From contig JAHFBS010000002.1 in assembly GCA_023249895.1 (NCBI GenBank), positions 1-14,207 on the forward strand: a DNA stretch of 14,207 bases. The letters run 5' to 3'. Origin of the DNA: a bacterium (GTDB lineage: Bacteria; Babelota; Babeliae; Babelales; RVW-14). The translations under genes were made by a program, and so were the position numbers. This document shows, in pieces, positions 1 through 5,880 of the stretch. Each line of letters begins with the position of its first letter. Within the stretch, counting starts at the first letter, position 1. Under the pieces are notes generated by a model that was not told the DNA's origin, ran no database searches, and was given only the letters and a program-made list of their open reading frames with translations.

Positions 1-924
1 GGTCGTATTTCAAGCATTACGGACTACGGACTGTTTGTTGAAGTCGAAAAAGGCGTCGAAGGCCTTGTTCACATTTCTGAAGTTTCATGGACAGAACGTA
101 TTAGCAACTTGTCCAAGTATTTCACGGTTGGTTCAACCGTTGAAGCATACGTCGTTGCACTTGATAAAGACAACCGTCGTATGTCCCTGAGCGTCAAACA
201 ACTCTCAGAAGATCCTTGGAAGACCGTTGCTGAGAAGTTCAAAGTTAGCGATAAGATTCAAGGCAAAATTACCAACATCACCGACTTCGGTCTGTTTGTA
301 CAACTTATTGAAGGCGTTGACGGCTTGGTACACATCTCCGATATTTCATGGACCGATCATGTCGGACATCCTGGTGACCGTTATAAGAAAGGTGACACCG
401 TCGAAGCAGTCATCCTTTCACTCGATCCAGAAAACCGCAAGATCTCCCTTGGTATCAAACAGCTTGAAAAAGATCCATGGACTACCGTTGCTACCGAATA
501 CAAGATCGGTGACATCGCTGAAGGCTCTATCTCCAAGATCACGAACTTTGGTGCCTTTGTTAAACTTGCATCCGGTATCGAAGGCCTCGTTCATATCTCC
601 GAGCTTTCAGACGCTGAAGTTGCCAAGGTTGATGACATCCTGAAGGTTGGACAAGTATCCAAATTCAGAGTCATTAAGGTTAGCCCAGAAGAACGTAAAC
701 TCGGACTCAGCCTGCGAGCACTTAAAGAAAAACCTGCAGAAGAGCAAACGGCTTATGCACAGACAACTCAGACTGACAAGCAAGCTGCTAGGGCAGAAAG
801 AGCTAAGGCTCCTGAACGTGTTACGGCTGAACAACCAAAACCAAAACAACGTGAAGTTAAGAGTGCCTTGCAACAAGCTCTTGAAGAGCATGCTGCACGT
901 CTCAAGAACTCCAAGCAGGACTAA
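1..924 (+). CDS. rpsA: 30S ribosomal protein S1, 3' part (partial)
   Basis: The reading frame is open from base 1 to a TAA at 922-924, giving 307 residues with the N-terminus outside the window. Three S1 (OB-fold RNA-binding) repeats are visible: about residues 1-73 (cut at its start), 84-160 and 168-244. Each carries the hallmark I-T-D/N-[YF]-G-[LA]-F-V followed by G-[VI]-[ED]-G-L-V-H-I-S, and the first two end in a K-Q-L-x-x-D-P-W linker. The last about 60 residues are a Gln/Lys/Glu/Ala-rich tail without S1 character. Ribosomal protein S1 binds mRNA on the 30S subunit and helps initiation. The repeat number and the linkers favour S1 over single-S1 proteins such as RNase E or PNPase. A TTG at 109 is inside the gene and is not a start. 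ndk follows after 5 bases, so the two are probably co-transcribed. Confidence 0.93.
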   Translation, partial: GRISSITDYGLFVEVEKGVEGLVHISEVSWTERISNLSKYFTVGSTVEAYVVALDKDNRRMSLSVKQLSEDPWKTVAEKFKVSDKIQGKITNITDFGLFVQLIEGVDGLVHISDISWTDHVGHPGDRYKKGDTVEAVILSLDPENRKISLGIKQLEKDPWTTVATEYKIGDIAEGSISKITNFGAFVKLASGIEGLVHISELSDAEVAKVDDILKVGQVSKFRVIKVSPEERKLGLSLRALKEKPAEEQTAYAQTTQTDKQAARAERAKAPERVTAEQPKPKQREVKSALQQALEEHAARLKNSKQD

Positions 925-929
925 GCACC

Positions 930-1337
930 ATGGAACGCACATTAGCAATTATTAAACCAGACGCAGTACGCGCAAAAAATGCGGGCAAGATCATTGACCG
1001 CATTGAAGCTGAAGGATTTAGCATTGTTGGCATGAAAAAAATCAACCTGGCCACAAAGCAGGCTGAAGAATTTTATGCTGTACACAAAGGCAAGCCTTTT
1101 TATGCCGAGCTCGTTGAATTTATGACATCAGGCCCTGTCGTGATTATGGCTTTGGAAAAATCCAACGCCATCCAGGCATGGAGAGATCTCATGGGCTCAA
1201 CCGATCCAGTCAAGAGCGCGCCTAACTGTCTGCGTAGATTGTACGGAACCAGCGTTGGTCAAAACGCAACTCACGGTTCTGACGCTGTGCAAACAGCAGC
1301 GGTTGAAATAAAGTTCTTTTTCCCAGAACTTGCGTAA
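930..1337 (+). CDS. ndk: nucleoside diphosphate kinase
   Basis: This 135-residue protein is the usual length for NDK, which moves the gamma phosphate from ATP to NDPs through a phospho-histidine. The catalytic motif N-A-T-H-G-S-D places the active His at residue 115. By alignment from memory with human NM23, the other nucleotide contacts are present: Lys9 (I-I-K-P-D), Tyr49, Phe57, Arg85, Thr91, Arg102 and Asn112. The usual P-G-T-[IL]-R segment reads P-N-C-L-R here, a mild oddity outside the catalytic residues. The ATG at 930 follows AGGA at 917-920, which lies in the end of rpsA. The 5-base gap suggests co-transcription with rpsA, and a strong terminator follows the gene. Confidence 0.96.
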   Translation: MERTLAIIKPDAVRAKNAGKIIDRIEAEGFSIVGMKKINLATKQAEEFYAVHKGKPFYAELVEFMTSGPVVIMALEKSNAIQAWRDLMGSTDPVKSAPNCLRRLYGTSVGQNATHGSDAVQTAAVEIKFFFPELA

Positions 1338-1359
1338 ATCGCTTATTTAGTTTATCAAT

Positions 1360-1396
1360 CGGGGAGTGACGGCAACGTCGCTCCCCGGTTTTTTTT
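1360..1396 (+). terminator. strong intrinsic terminator after ndk
   Basis: A 12-bp stem (CGGGGAGTGACG at 1360-1371 with CGTCGCTCCCCG at 1376-1387, one T-G wobble) closes a GCAA (GNRA-type) tetraloop. It is followed by G and eight T residues (1389-1396). It ends the rpsA-ndk transcript 14 bases before the SOD start codon, so SOD depends on readthrough or on a promoter inside ndk or this spacer. Confidence 0.95.
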
Positions 1397-1410
1397 GAAA
1401 GGAGAAACGT

Positions 1411-2181
1411 ATGAAGTGCGTCTATACTACCTACCTCATGTTAATCGCGTTGATAGCCCTTGGATCAGTCACCTATTACCGCTATCGCAAAGGAACCTGT
1501 ATGATTTTTTCGTCATCAACGATTCACCCAACAAAATTTAATTTCTTTGGTTTTACCTACCCCTTTTCACTCCCTCCTCTCCCCTTTGCACCCAATGCTC
1601 GAGAACCTTACCTTGATGCAGAAACGATGAACATTCACCATGACAAGCATCATCAGGCATATGTAGACAATCTTAATAAGGCACTTGAAAAGCATCCTGA
1701 GCTTCAGAAATATACGATTGAAGAACTCCTTACCAATCTTGCTGCCGTTCCAGCAGATATTCGTGAGGCGGTACGCAATCATGGCGGTGGACATTTAAAT
1801 CATACGCTCTACTGGAACCTGATAGCTCCCGGCGGAGCTACAACGCCAACAGCTGATGTGACCAATACCATTAATGTCTCGTTTGGTTCATTCAGTGCCT
1901 TTCAGGAAGCATTTGAAAAAAGCGCTCTTGGCCATATGGGCAGTGGATGGACCTGGTTATGCTTAAATCCGGATAAAAAATTGGTTATTGTAAGCACCCT
2001 TAATCACGATAATCCTATAACCCAAGGCCTTTCCCCAATTCTGGTTGTTGATATTTGGGAACATGCCTACTATTTGAAATATCGTAATAAACGCGGTGAT
2101 TTCGTTAAAAACTGGTGGAATGTGGTTAATTGGGACTATGTAGAAAAACTCTACAAAATGGGTATTTTAGCGCTTCAATAG
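1411..2181 (+). CDS. sodA: Fe/Mn superoxide dismutase with N-terminal membrane segment
   Basis: Residues about 48-256 form a complete Fe/Mn-type SOD, which dismutates superoxide to O2 and H2O2. Metal ligands by alignment from memory with E. coli SodA are His76 (N-I-H-H-D-K-H-H), His131 (G-G-H-L-N-H), Asp214 and His218 (D-I-W-E-H-A-Y-Y). The Gly before the second ligand is Mn-type, but the second-sphere Gln of MnSOD (N-Q-D-S-P) is His199 here (N-H-D-N-P), as in some Fe-specific or cambialistic enzymes. About 47 extra residues precede the domain, with a hydrophobic stretch at about 7-22 followed by R-Y-R-K, so the enzyme is likely membrane-anchored or exported. The ATG at 1411 has AAAGGAG seven bases upstream. 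Internal ATGs (for example 1501) lack such a site, so the long form is favoured. The gene could equally be called sodB; metal use cannot be read from sequence alone. Confidence 0.93.
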   Translation: MKCVYTTYLMLIALIALGSVTYYRYRKGTCMIFSSSTIHPTKFNFFGFTYPFSLPPLPFAPNAREPYLDAETMNIHHDKHHQAYVDNLNKALEKHPELQKYTIEELLTNLAAVPADIREAVRNHGGGHLNHTLYWNLIAPGGATTPTADVTNTINVSFGSFSAFQEAFEKSALGHMGSGWTWLCLNPDKKLVIVSTLNHDNPITQGLSPILVVDIWEHAYYLKYRNKRGDFVKNWWNVVNWDYVEKLYKMGILALQ

Positions 2182-2244
2182 CGGCAATTTTGCATATCAA
2201 TGCCACTTTACAACGACTTTGACGCCATTTTTAAGCTTTTTTAA

Positions 2245-2287
2245 TTTTATCAATCTCTTGATTTCGTCGATTTCTCCTTGCTAAAGT
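2245..2287 (+). promoter_or_regulatory. promoter block copy 1 (upstream of Lys-rich exported protein)
   Basis: TTTTATCAATCT at 2245-2256 is followed by a -35-like TTGATT (2258-2263), an 18-base spacer ending in TGC, and a -10-like TAAAGT (2282-2287). The TGn before the -10 is an extended -10 signature. The same arrangement recurs at 2874-2916. The predicted RNA start near 2294 gives a leader of about 65 bases before the ATG at 2359. Inferred from pattern and recurrence; no data on this genome's sigma factors. Confidence 0.6.
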
Positions 2288-2358
2288 AGACTTAGCATAG
2301 AGGACGAGCTTGCAAGCAACGTTAGGTAATTCAGAACTCATCGAAAAAGGAGAAAGAT

Positions 2359-2802
2359 ATGAGTTTTAATTCATCAAAACGTGTTATAGGTTTTGTCATT
2401 ATTGCCTTGATGGGCGGTGGTCCGCTTCTTGCACTTACCAGTAAGAAAAAGCCAGCTGACACCGCAGCAGTCGTCAAAGCGCCGCGCTTAAGCGCCAAAA
2501 GTCGCGCTCGTAACGCCGGCATGCATAAACAAAGTAAACAACGCTCACGGGCTTATAGAAAAAATGTAAAACGTAAGAAGTCTTCAAAGAATACTTTTCT
2601 TACGCACAAAAAGTCTCATAAAAAAGTAGCCTCAAGCAAGTCAAAACAGCTTGCGAATAAGAAAAAGCTTTCTTCAAAGCGAATGCACAACAAGGCGCAG
2701 GTGCGCAAAGTTCAAACAACACGTAAAAGTACCCGCGTAGCAACGCGAGCTCATCATAAGCAGGCGTTGCCGCTCACTGAGCAACCTCAAGAAACCCACT
2801 AA
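2359..2802 (+). CDS. exported, extremely Lys/Arg-rich small protein
   Basis: I do not recognise a family. The 147-residue protein begins with a signal-peptide-like segment (basic S-S-K-R-V, hydrophobic core about 9-26, then L-T-S). The remainder is highly basic and low in complexity: about 26 Lys and 12 Arg in some 119 residues against about three acidic residues, with recurrent K-K, K-K-K and S-K-S-K clusters and no Cys. Such a charge suggests binding to nucleic acid, LPS or another polyanion outside the cytoplasm, but this is inference. The ATG at 2359 has AAGGAG seven bases upstream. The gene stands alone, with its own promoter-like block and a terminator directly after it. If the N-terminus is not cleaved it would be an inner-membrane anchor. 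The frame, ribosome site and transcription signals make the gene itself credible. Confidence 0.8.
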   Translation: MSFNSSKRVIGFVIIALMGGGPLLALTSKKKPADTAAVVKAPRLSAKSRARNAGMHKQSKQRSRAYRKNVKRKKSSKNTFLTHKKSHKKVASSKSKQLANKKKLSSKRMHNKAQVRKVQTTRKSTRVATRAHHKQALPLTEQPQETH

Positions 2803-2814
2803 CGTTCAAATACT

Positions 2815-2842
2815 GGGGCTGTTGTAATGACAGCCCCTTTTT
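2815..2842 (+). terminator. intrinsic terminator after the Lys-rich protein gene
   Basis: A perfect 8-bp stem (GGGGCTGT at 2815-2822, ACAGCCCC at 2830-2837) with a 7-base loop is followed by TTTTT (2838-2842). It lies 13 bases after the stop codon and makes this gene monocistronic. Confidence 0.92.
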
Positions 2843-2873
2843 GCTGTGTCGGTAGCTCTTTTTATTTTCAAAC

Positions 2874-2916
2874 TTTTATCAATCTATTGAGTTTGTCGGA
2901 TCCCGACTGATAGGGT
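2874..2916 (+). promoter_or_regulatory. promoter block copy 2 (upstream of Gly/Trp-rich exported protein)
   Basis: TTTTATCAATCT at 2874-2885 is followed by a -35-like TTGAGT (2887-2892), an 18-base spacer ending in TGA, and a -10-like TAGGGT (2911-2916). Spacing and layout match the block at 2245-2287 base for base, and the spacers share TTnGTCG. The predicted RNA start near 2922 leaves about 45 bases before the ATG at 2969. It also argues against a GTG start at 2915, which overlaps the -10. Confidence 0.6.
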
Positions 2917-2968
2917 GAACAACAGCGTGGGTACGTTGTTGTTATTTATGTTTAACAGAGGAGAATTA

Positions 2969-4135
2969 ATGAACATAAATCGACAAACGCTTTATAGTTC
3001 TTTTGTCGGGCTTGCACTTGGCATCCTGATGCATGGAAGCTGCATCTTTGCAACCGATCCAACCAACATTGACCCCAAATTAGATTCTGTCACCCCAGAT
3101 CCCACACAACCGGATAAAGTTCTTTTAGCTCGTGGAGGCGGTGGTGGTGGAGGAGGTCGCGGCGGCGGTTCTCATGGAGGATCAAGTCGAATGTCATCAG
3201 GCCCACATAGCGGCGCTCACGGAATCTCACACGTTGGTCCAGGACGATCAAGTGGTTTAAAAAGATCAGGCGGCACTGCAGGATCAAAAAAATCATTCTC
3301 AGGAACACGCAAAGGAAGTACTTCAGGTTCAAAAGTATCTTCTAAAAAAGGTACGAACAGCAAAAGCTTTGCCAAACGTGGCGGCAGAGGTGGAGGAGGA
3401 CATGGTGGTGGACATCACCGTGGAGGACGCGGCCGACACCATGGAGGCGGACATGGTCATCATGGACACCACCACTGGAACAACTACTGGGGTTATGGCT
3501 GGTGGTGTGGAGCCTGGGGCGGATGGTTCTATCCATGGTGGGGTTGGTACTGCGGCTTTGGTTGGGGTCCAGGATGGGGTGGTTGGTATGGCCCTTGGTT
3601 GGGCTTCTGGGATTTCCCATCATACTGGGCGTGGTATTGGCCTGGCTTTGCACTCTCGGTTTTCTATGCCGGACTTTTTGCACCACAACCTTATGTAACC
3701 GTCATTACACAAGACACAAGCTATGGTGCAATTTATAAACGTGGTGAGGATGGCTACGAAAAAGTAGGCACGGGCACAATCATCATTCATCCTGATCAAG
3801 AACGACGAATTAGTATTGATAATCGCAATGAAAACGTCATTATCATCACCAAGGATCCAGCTCAATTAGATGATTTCATTTTCAAAGACACTCTTACGTC
3901 AAAAAAGGACACTTATTCAGTTGTCAATCCACAAGAAGCACCGGATCAACTTGAAGAAGGCGAAACGGCCAACGTTACTGATGAACAAGTGGCAGAATTT
4001 CAAAAAACGGTAAAAGATCGCGCGCAGGAACTTAAGGATAAAGCGGACAAAGCCGAAGAAGAAACACCTGCCGCTGAAAAGCAAGCTCAAGAATGGGAAG
4101 AAACTGAAGGAGATCGAGTTAAAGCAGAAAGTTAG
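2969..4135 (+). CDS. exported Gly/His/Trp-rich protein with C-terminal domain
   Basis: I do not recognise a family. The 388-residue protein has (in order) a signal peptide (about 1-28, likely cleaved after C-I-F-A), a poly-Gly run (about 55-73), a Ser/Gly/Lys-rich stretch (to about 135), a Gly/His/Arg segment with 11 His (about 138-169), an aromatic block with 17 Trp in about 55 residues (170-224) rich in G-W, W-W and W-Y, a hydrophobic stretch, a beta-rich soluble part (about 240-315, including I-I-I-H-P-D and N-V-I-I-I-T-K-D) and a Glu/Lys-rich, coiled-coil-like tail. Metal or surface binding by the His/Trp part is inference. The ATG at 2969 has GAGGAG six bases upstream; a GTG at 2915 is open in frame but lies in the promoter -10. 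The stop is two bases from the stop of the convergent hydrolase gene. Confidence 0.85.
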   Translation: MNINRQTLYSSFVGLALGILMHGSCIFATDPTNIDPKLDSVTPDPTQPDKVLLARGGGGGGGGRGGGSHGGSSRMSSGPHSGAHGISHVGPGRSSGLKRSGGTAGSKKSFSGTRKGSTSGSKVSSKKGTNSKSFAKRGGRGGGGHGGGHHRGGRGRHHGGGHGHHGHHHWNNYWGYGWWCGAWGGWFYPWWGWYCGFGWGPGWGGWYGPWLGFWDFPSYWAWYWPGFALSVFYAGLFAPQPYVTVITQDTSYGAIYKRGEDGYEKVGTGTIIIHPDQERRISIDNRNENVIIITKDPAQLDDFIFKDTLTSKKDTYSVVNPQEAPDQLEEGETANVTDEQVAEFQKTVKDRAQELKDKADKAEEETPAAEKQAQEWEETEGDRVKAES

Positions 4136-4137
4136 AA

Positions 4138-5025
4138 TTAAGTCTGTTGAGTAACCACAACGGCCTCTGGTTTTTTGGTAAAATCAGGGGCCGTTCGTTT
4201 GATATACACCGGCTCAGCAGCTTGTTCGAAATTTACGATACCATCACCGTAAACAAAATTTTCAAAGTTACCGCGTCGCGCTATCGCACATTCTTCAGGG
4301 ATCGATAACAGCCAACGACCAATGGTCGAACTATGAAGCTTGAAATGTCCGGGCTGCTGACGTCCTTGCGTCGTTGTTCCTGTGGTAACTTCAAGATTTG
4401 CAAGGCGTTCATGATGGGGAAAGGTGCGTCCATACATACCCAGCACTTGCTGCACATAGTCACCACGTGAATAAAAGTTCAGCACCGAACCAACAATTTC
4501 CATGCGTGGAAAACAATCTTTGACCCCCACTGGCGTTCCCAGTAAATAAATTTTATCGATAAGCCATTTGCGCCCCAAGGCCAATGCCTTATCTTTTTCA
4601 GAGACTGCTGTCGTTCTTAAGGTTGCAACAAGATCCATCAGCATATGCGGCTGCAAACTATGTGTTTCCTGCAACCGTTTTTCAAGCTCTTGATATGCCA
4701 CCTGTGTTGCATAATTAACCACATTACCGCCATGGCTGTGACCAATAACGATGATATGTTCTTGCGCCGGATAACTTAATATAAGCCAGGCAAGTAATTG
4801 GCCCGCCTGCGTAATATCTTTTTCAGTTGGGTTTCCTGACCAGCCAAAAGGAACAACCTCATGGCCTTTTTGCAGAGCACACACCATTAATTGATCAAAA
4901 AAATCGCCCCCAGGTCGCCACCATGTTTTACTTTGGGCAAATGACCCGTGTACCACGATGACAACGGGTTCGAGAGTTTGGAGTGTGCCAAGCAAGCACC
5001 ACAAAAAAACATGCTTAAATTTCAT
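4138..5025 (-). CDS. alpha/beta hydrolase (lipase/esterase-like), possibly exported
   Basis: The 295-residue protein shows the alpha/beta hydrolase pattern: strand and oxyanion segment V-V-I-V-V-H-G-S-F (21-29), then the nucleophile elbow V-I-G-H-S-H-G-G (93-100) with Ser97. Asp189 (Y-S-R-G-D-Y) is the best acid candidate and His227 or His231 (G-H-F-K-L-H) the best base. The G-H-S-H-G-G elbow favours a lipase or esterase, but the substrate is unknown. Residues 1-17 (K-F-K-H then a short hydrophobic core) could be a signal peptide, though no cleavage site is clear. The ATG at 5025 lies six bases after the kdsA stop, with a weak AAGAG site, so it is the last gene of the efp-nusB-kdsA operon. 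Its 3' end converges on the Gly/Trp-rich gene two bases away and contains an inverted repeat. Confidence 0.82.
   Translation of the reverse strand: MKFKHVFLWCLLGTLQTLEPVVIVVHGSFAQSKTWWRPGGDFFDQLMVCALQKGHEVVPFGWSGNPTEKDITQAGQLLAWLILSYPAQEHIIVIGHSHGGNVVNYATQVAYQELEKRLQETHSLQPHMLMDLVATLRTTAVSEKDKALALGRKWLIDKIYLLGTPVGVKDCFPRMEIVGSVLNFYSRGDYVQQVLGMYGRTFPHHERLANLEVTTGTTTQGRQQPGHFKLHSSTIGRWLLSIPEECAIARRGNFENFVYGDGIVNFEQAAEPVYIKRTAPDFTKKPEAVVVTQQT
4159..4195. repeat. inverted repeat at the convergent gene ends
   Basis: AACGGCCTCTG (4159-4169) pairs with CAGGGGCCGTT (4185-4195) over 11 bp with one wobble, around a 15-base loop that includes TTTTTT. It lies inside the last codons of the minus-strand hydrolase gene and 24 bases beyond the plus-strand stop. 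Neither strand has a T-run after the stem, so it is not a canonical intrinsic terminator. It may still protect or pause both convergent transcripts. Confidence 0.6.
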
Positions 5026-5031
5026 AGGCTC

Positions 5032-5880
5032 TTACTGAATTGCAGGCAGCGTCCTACTCTTAGTCCACGCATCCAACTCAATTAAATAATTAAGGACCGT
5101 TTCAAGACGATTAAAATCAACACTCACCGGACCACAACAACGAGCCTTGCCGGGCTCATGATGCACCATCAAAAAGAGCCCTGCTATCCCCTGCACAATG
5201 GCTGAAGCAGCAAGATTCATAATAAACGCACTATCACCTCCAGAAGCGCAGCCAAGACCACCTGGACGTTGGACAGAATGGGTAACGTCAAACACAACCG
5301 GCTTACCCAGTGTTTTCATGATAGGAAAGTTACGATAATCAACGACAAGATTATTGTAACCAAACGAATAGCCACGTTCACAAAGCCAAATAGTACGGTT
5401 GCCCGTTGATTCGATTTTGCCAATAACATGCTGCATGCTTTCAGGAGTTTCGAACTGCCCCTTTTTTACATGCACCGGTTTGCCTGTTTTACCTGCTGCA
5501 ACTAACAAATCGGTCTGTCGGCATAAAAATGCCGGAATTTGCAGCACGTCTACAACGTCGGCAACTTCATTAACATGAACCGTTTCATGTATATCGGTGA
5601 TAACGGGCACATCAAAAGTCTTTTTGACACGTTCAAGTGTTGCAAGACCTTGCGTAATACCCGTGCCACGAAATCCCTGCAACGCAGTTCGATTGGCTTT
5701 ATCAAACGAACCTTTGAAGATAAGTTTAAAATTGAGTTTTTCAGAAAGTTTTTTGAGAAATTCAGCCGCACGCATCGTATCAGCTTCGTTTTCCATCACA
5801 CAGGGACCAAGGATAAAAAAAAGCGGTTCTTGATTACCGCTTATATCGCTCACCCAACCCTGAGACACATTATTTTTCAT
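5032..5880 (-). CDS. kdsA: 3-deoxy-D-manno-octulosonate 8-phosphate synthase, atypical metal site
   Basis: KdsA condenses phosphoenolpyruvate with arabinose 5-phosphate to give Kdo-8-phosphate for LPS. Family motifs are present: F-K-G-S-F-D-K-A-N-R, G-F-R-G-T-G, P-V-I-T-D-I-H-E, C-R-Q-T-D-L-L, V-K-K-G-Q-F, F-G-Y-N-N-L-V-V-D and F-D-V-T-H-S-V-Q-R-P-G-G. The start at 5880 gives 282 residues, the usual length; an ATG at 5892 is also open, and reading further up to 5928 would overlap nusB more and lacks a ribosome site. Cys27 (G-P-C) marks the metal-dependent class and His201 is kept. However, the segment that reads like M-E-T-H...S-D in Aquifex (from memory) reads L-M-V-H...C-C here, placing Met238 and Cys249 at the Glu and Asp ligand positions. 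The gene overlaps nusB by 11 bases and is followed by the hydrolase after six. Confidence 0.92.
   Translation of the reverse strand: MKNNVSQGWVSDISGNQEPLFFILGPCVMENEADTMRAAEFLKKLSEKLNFKLIFKGSFDKANRTALQGFRGTGITQGLATLERVKKTFDVPVITDIHETVHVNEVADVVDVLQIPAFLCRQTDLLVAAGKTGKPVHVKKGQFETPESMQHVIGKIESTGNRTIWLCERGYSFGYNNLVVDYRNFPIMKTLGKPVVFDVTHSVQRPGGLGCASGGDSAFIMNLAASAIVQGIAGLFLMVHHEPGKARCCGPVSVDFNRLETVLNYLIELDAWTKSRTLPAIQ

Noticed and set aside
1351..1360. TTTATCAATC upstream of the ndk terminator as a third copy of the shared promoter block
   Set aside because: No TTGA follows; the bases run straight into the terminator stem, so the match is likely chance.
2182..2244. Terminator after the SOD gene
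   Set aside because: Only a 4-bp stem (GGCA/TGCC) far from a T-run at about 2235-2242; not convincing.
2915..2968. GTG start at 2915 for the Gly/Trp-rich protein
   Set aside because: It overlaps the predicted -10, lacks a ribosome site and spoils the signal peptide; ATG 2969 has GAGGAG.
3342..3686. Other-frame readings in the Gly/Trp-rich gene
   Set aside because: They arise from the repetitive GGN/TGG codon pattern; only the frame starting at 2969 has a signal peptide, ribosome site and promoter.
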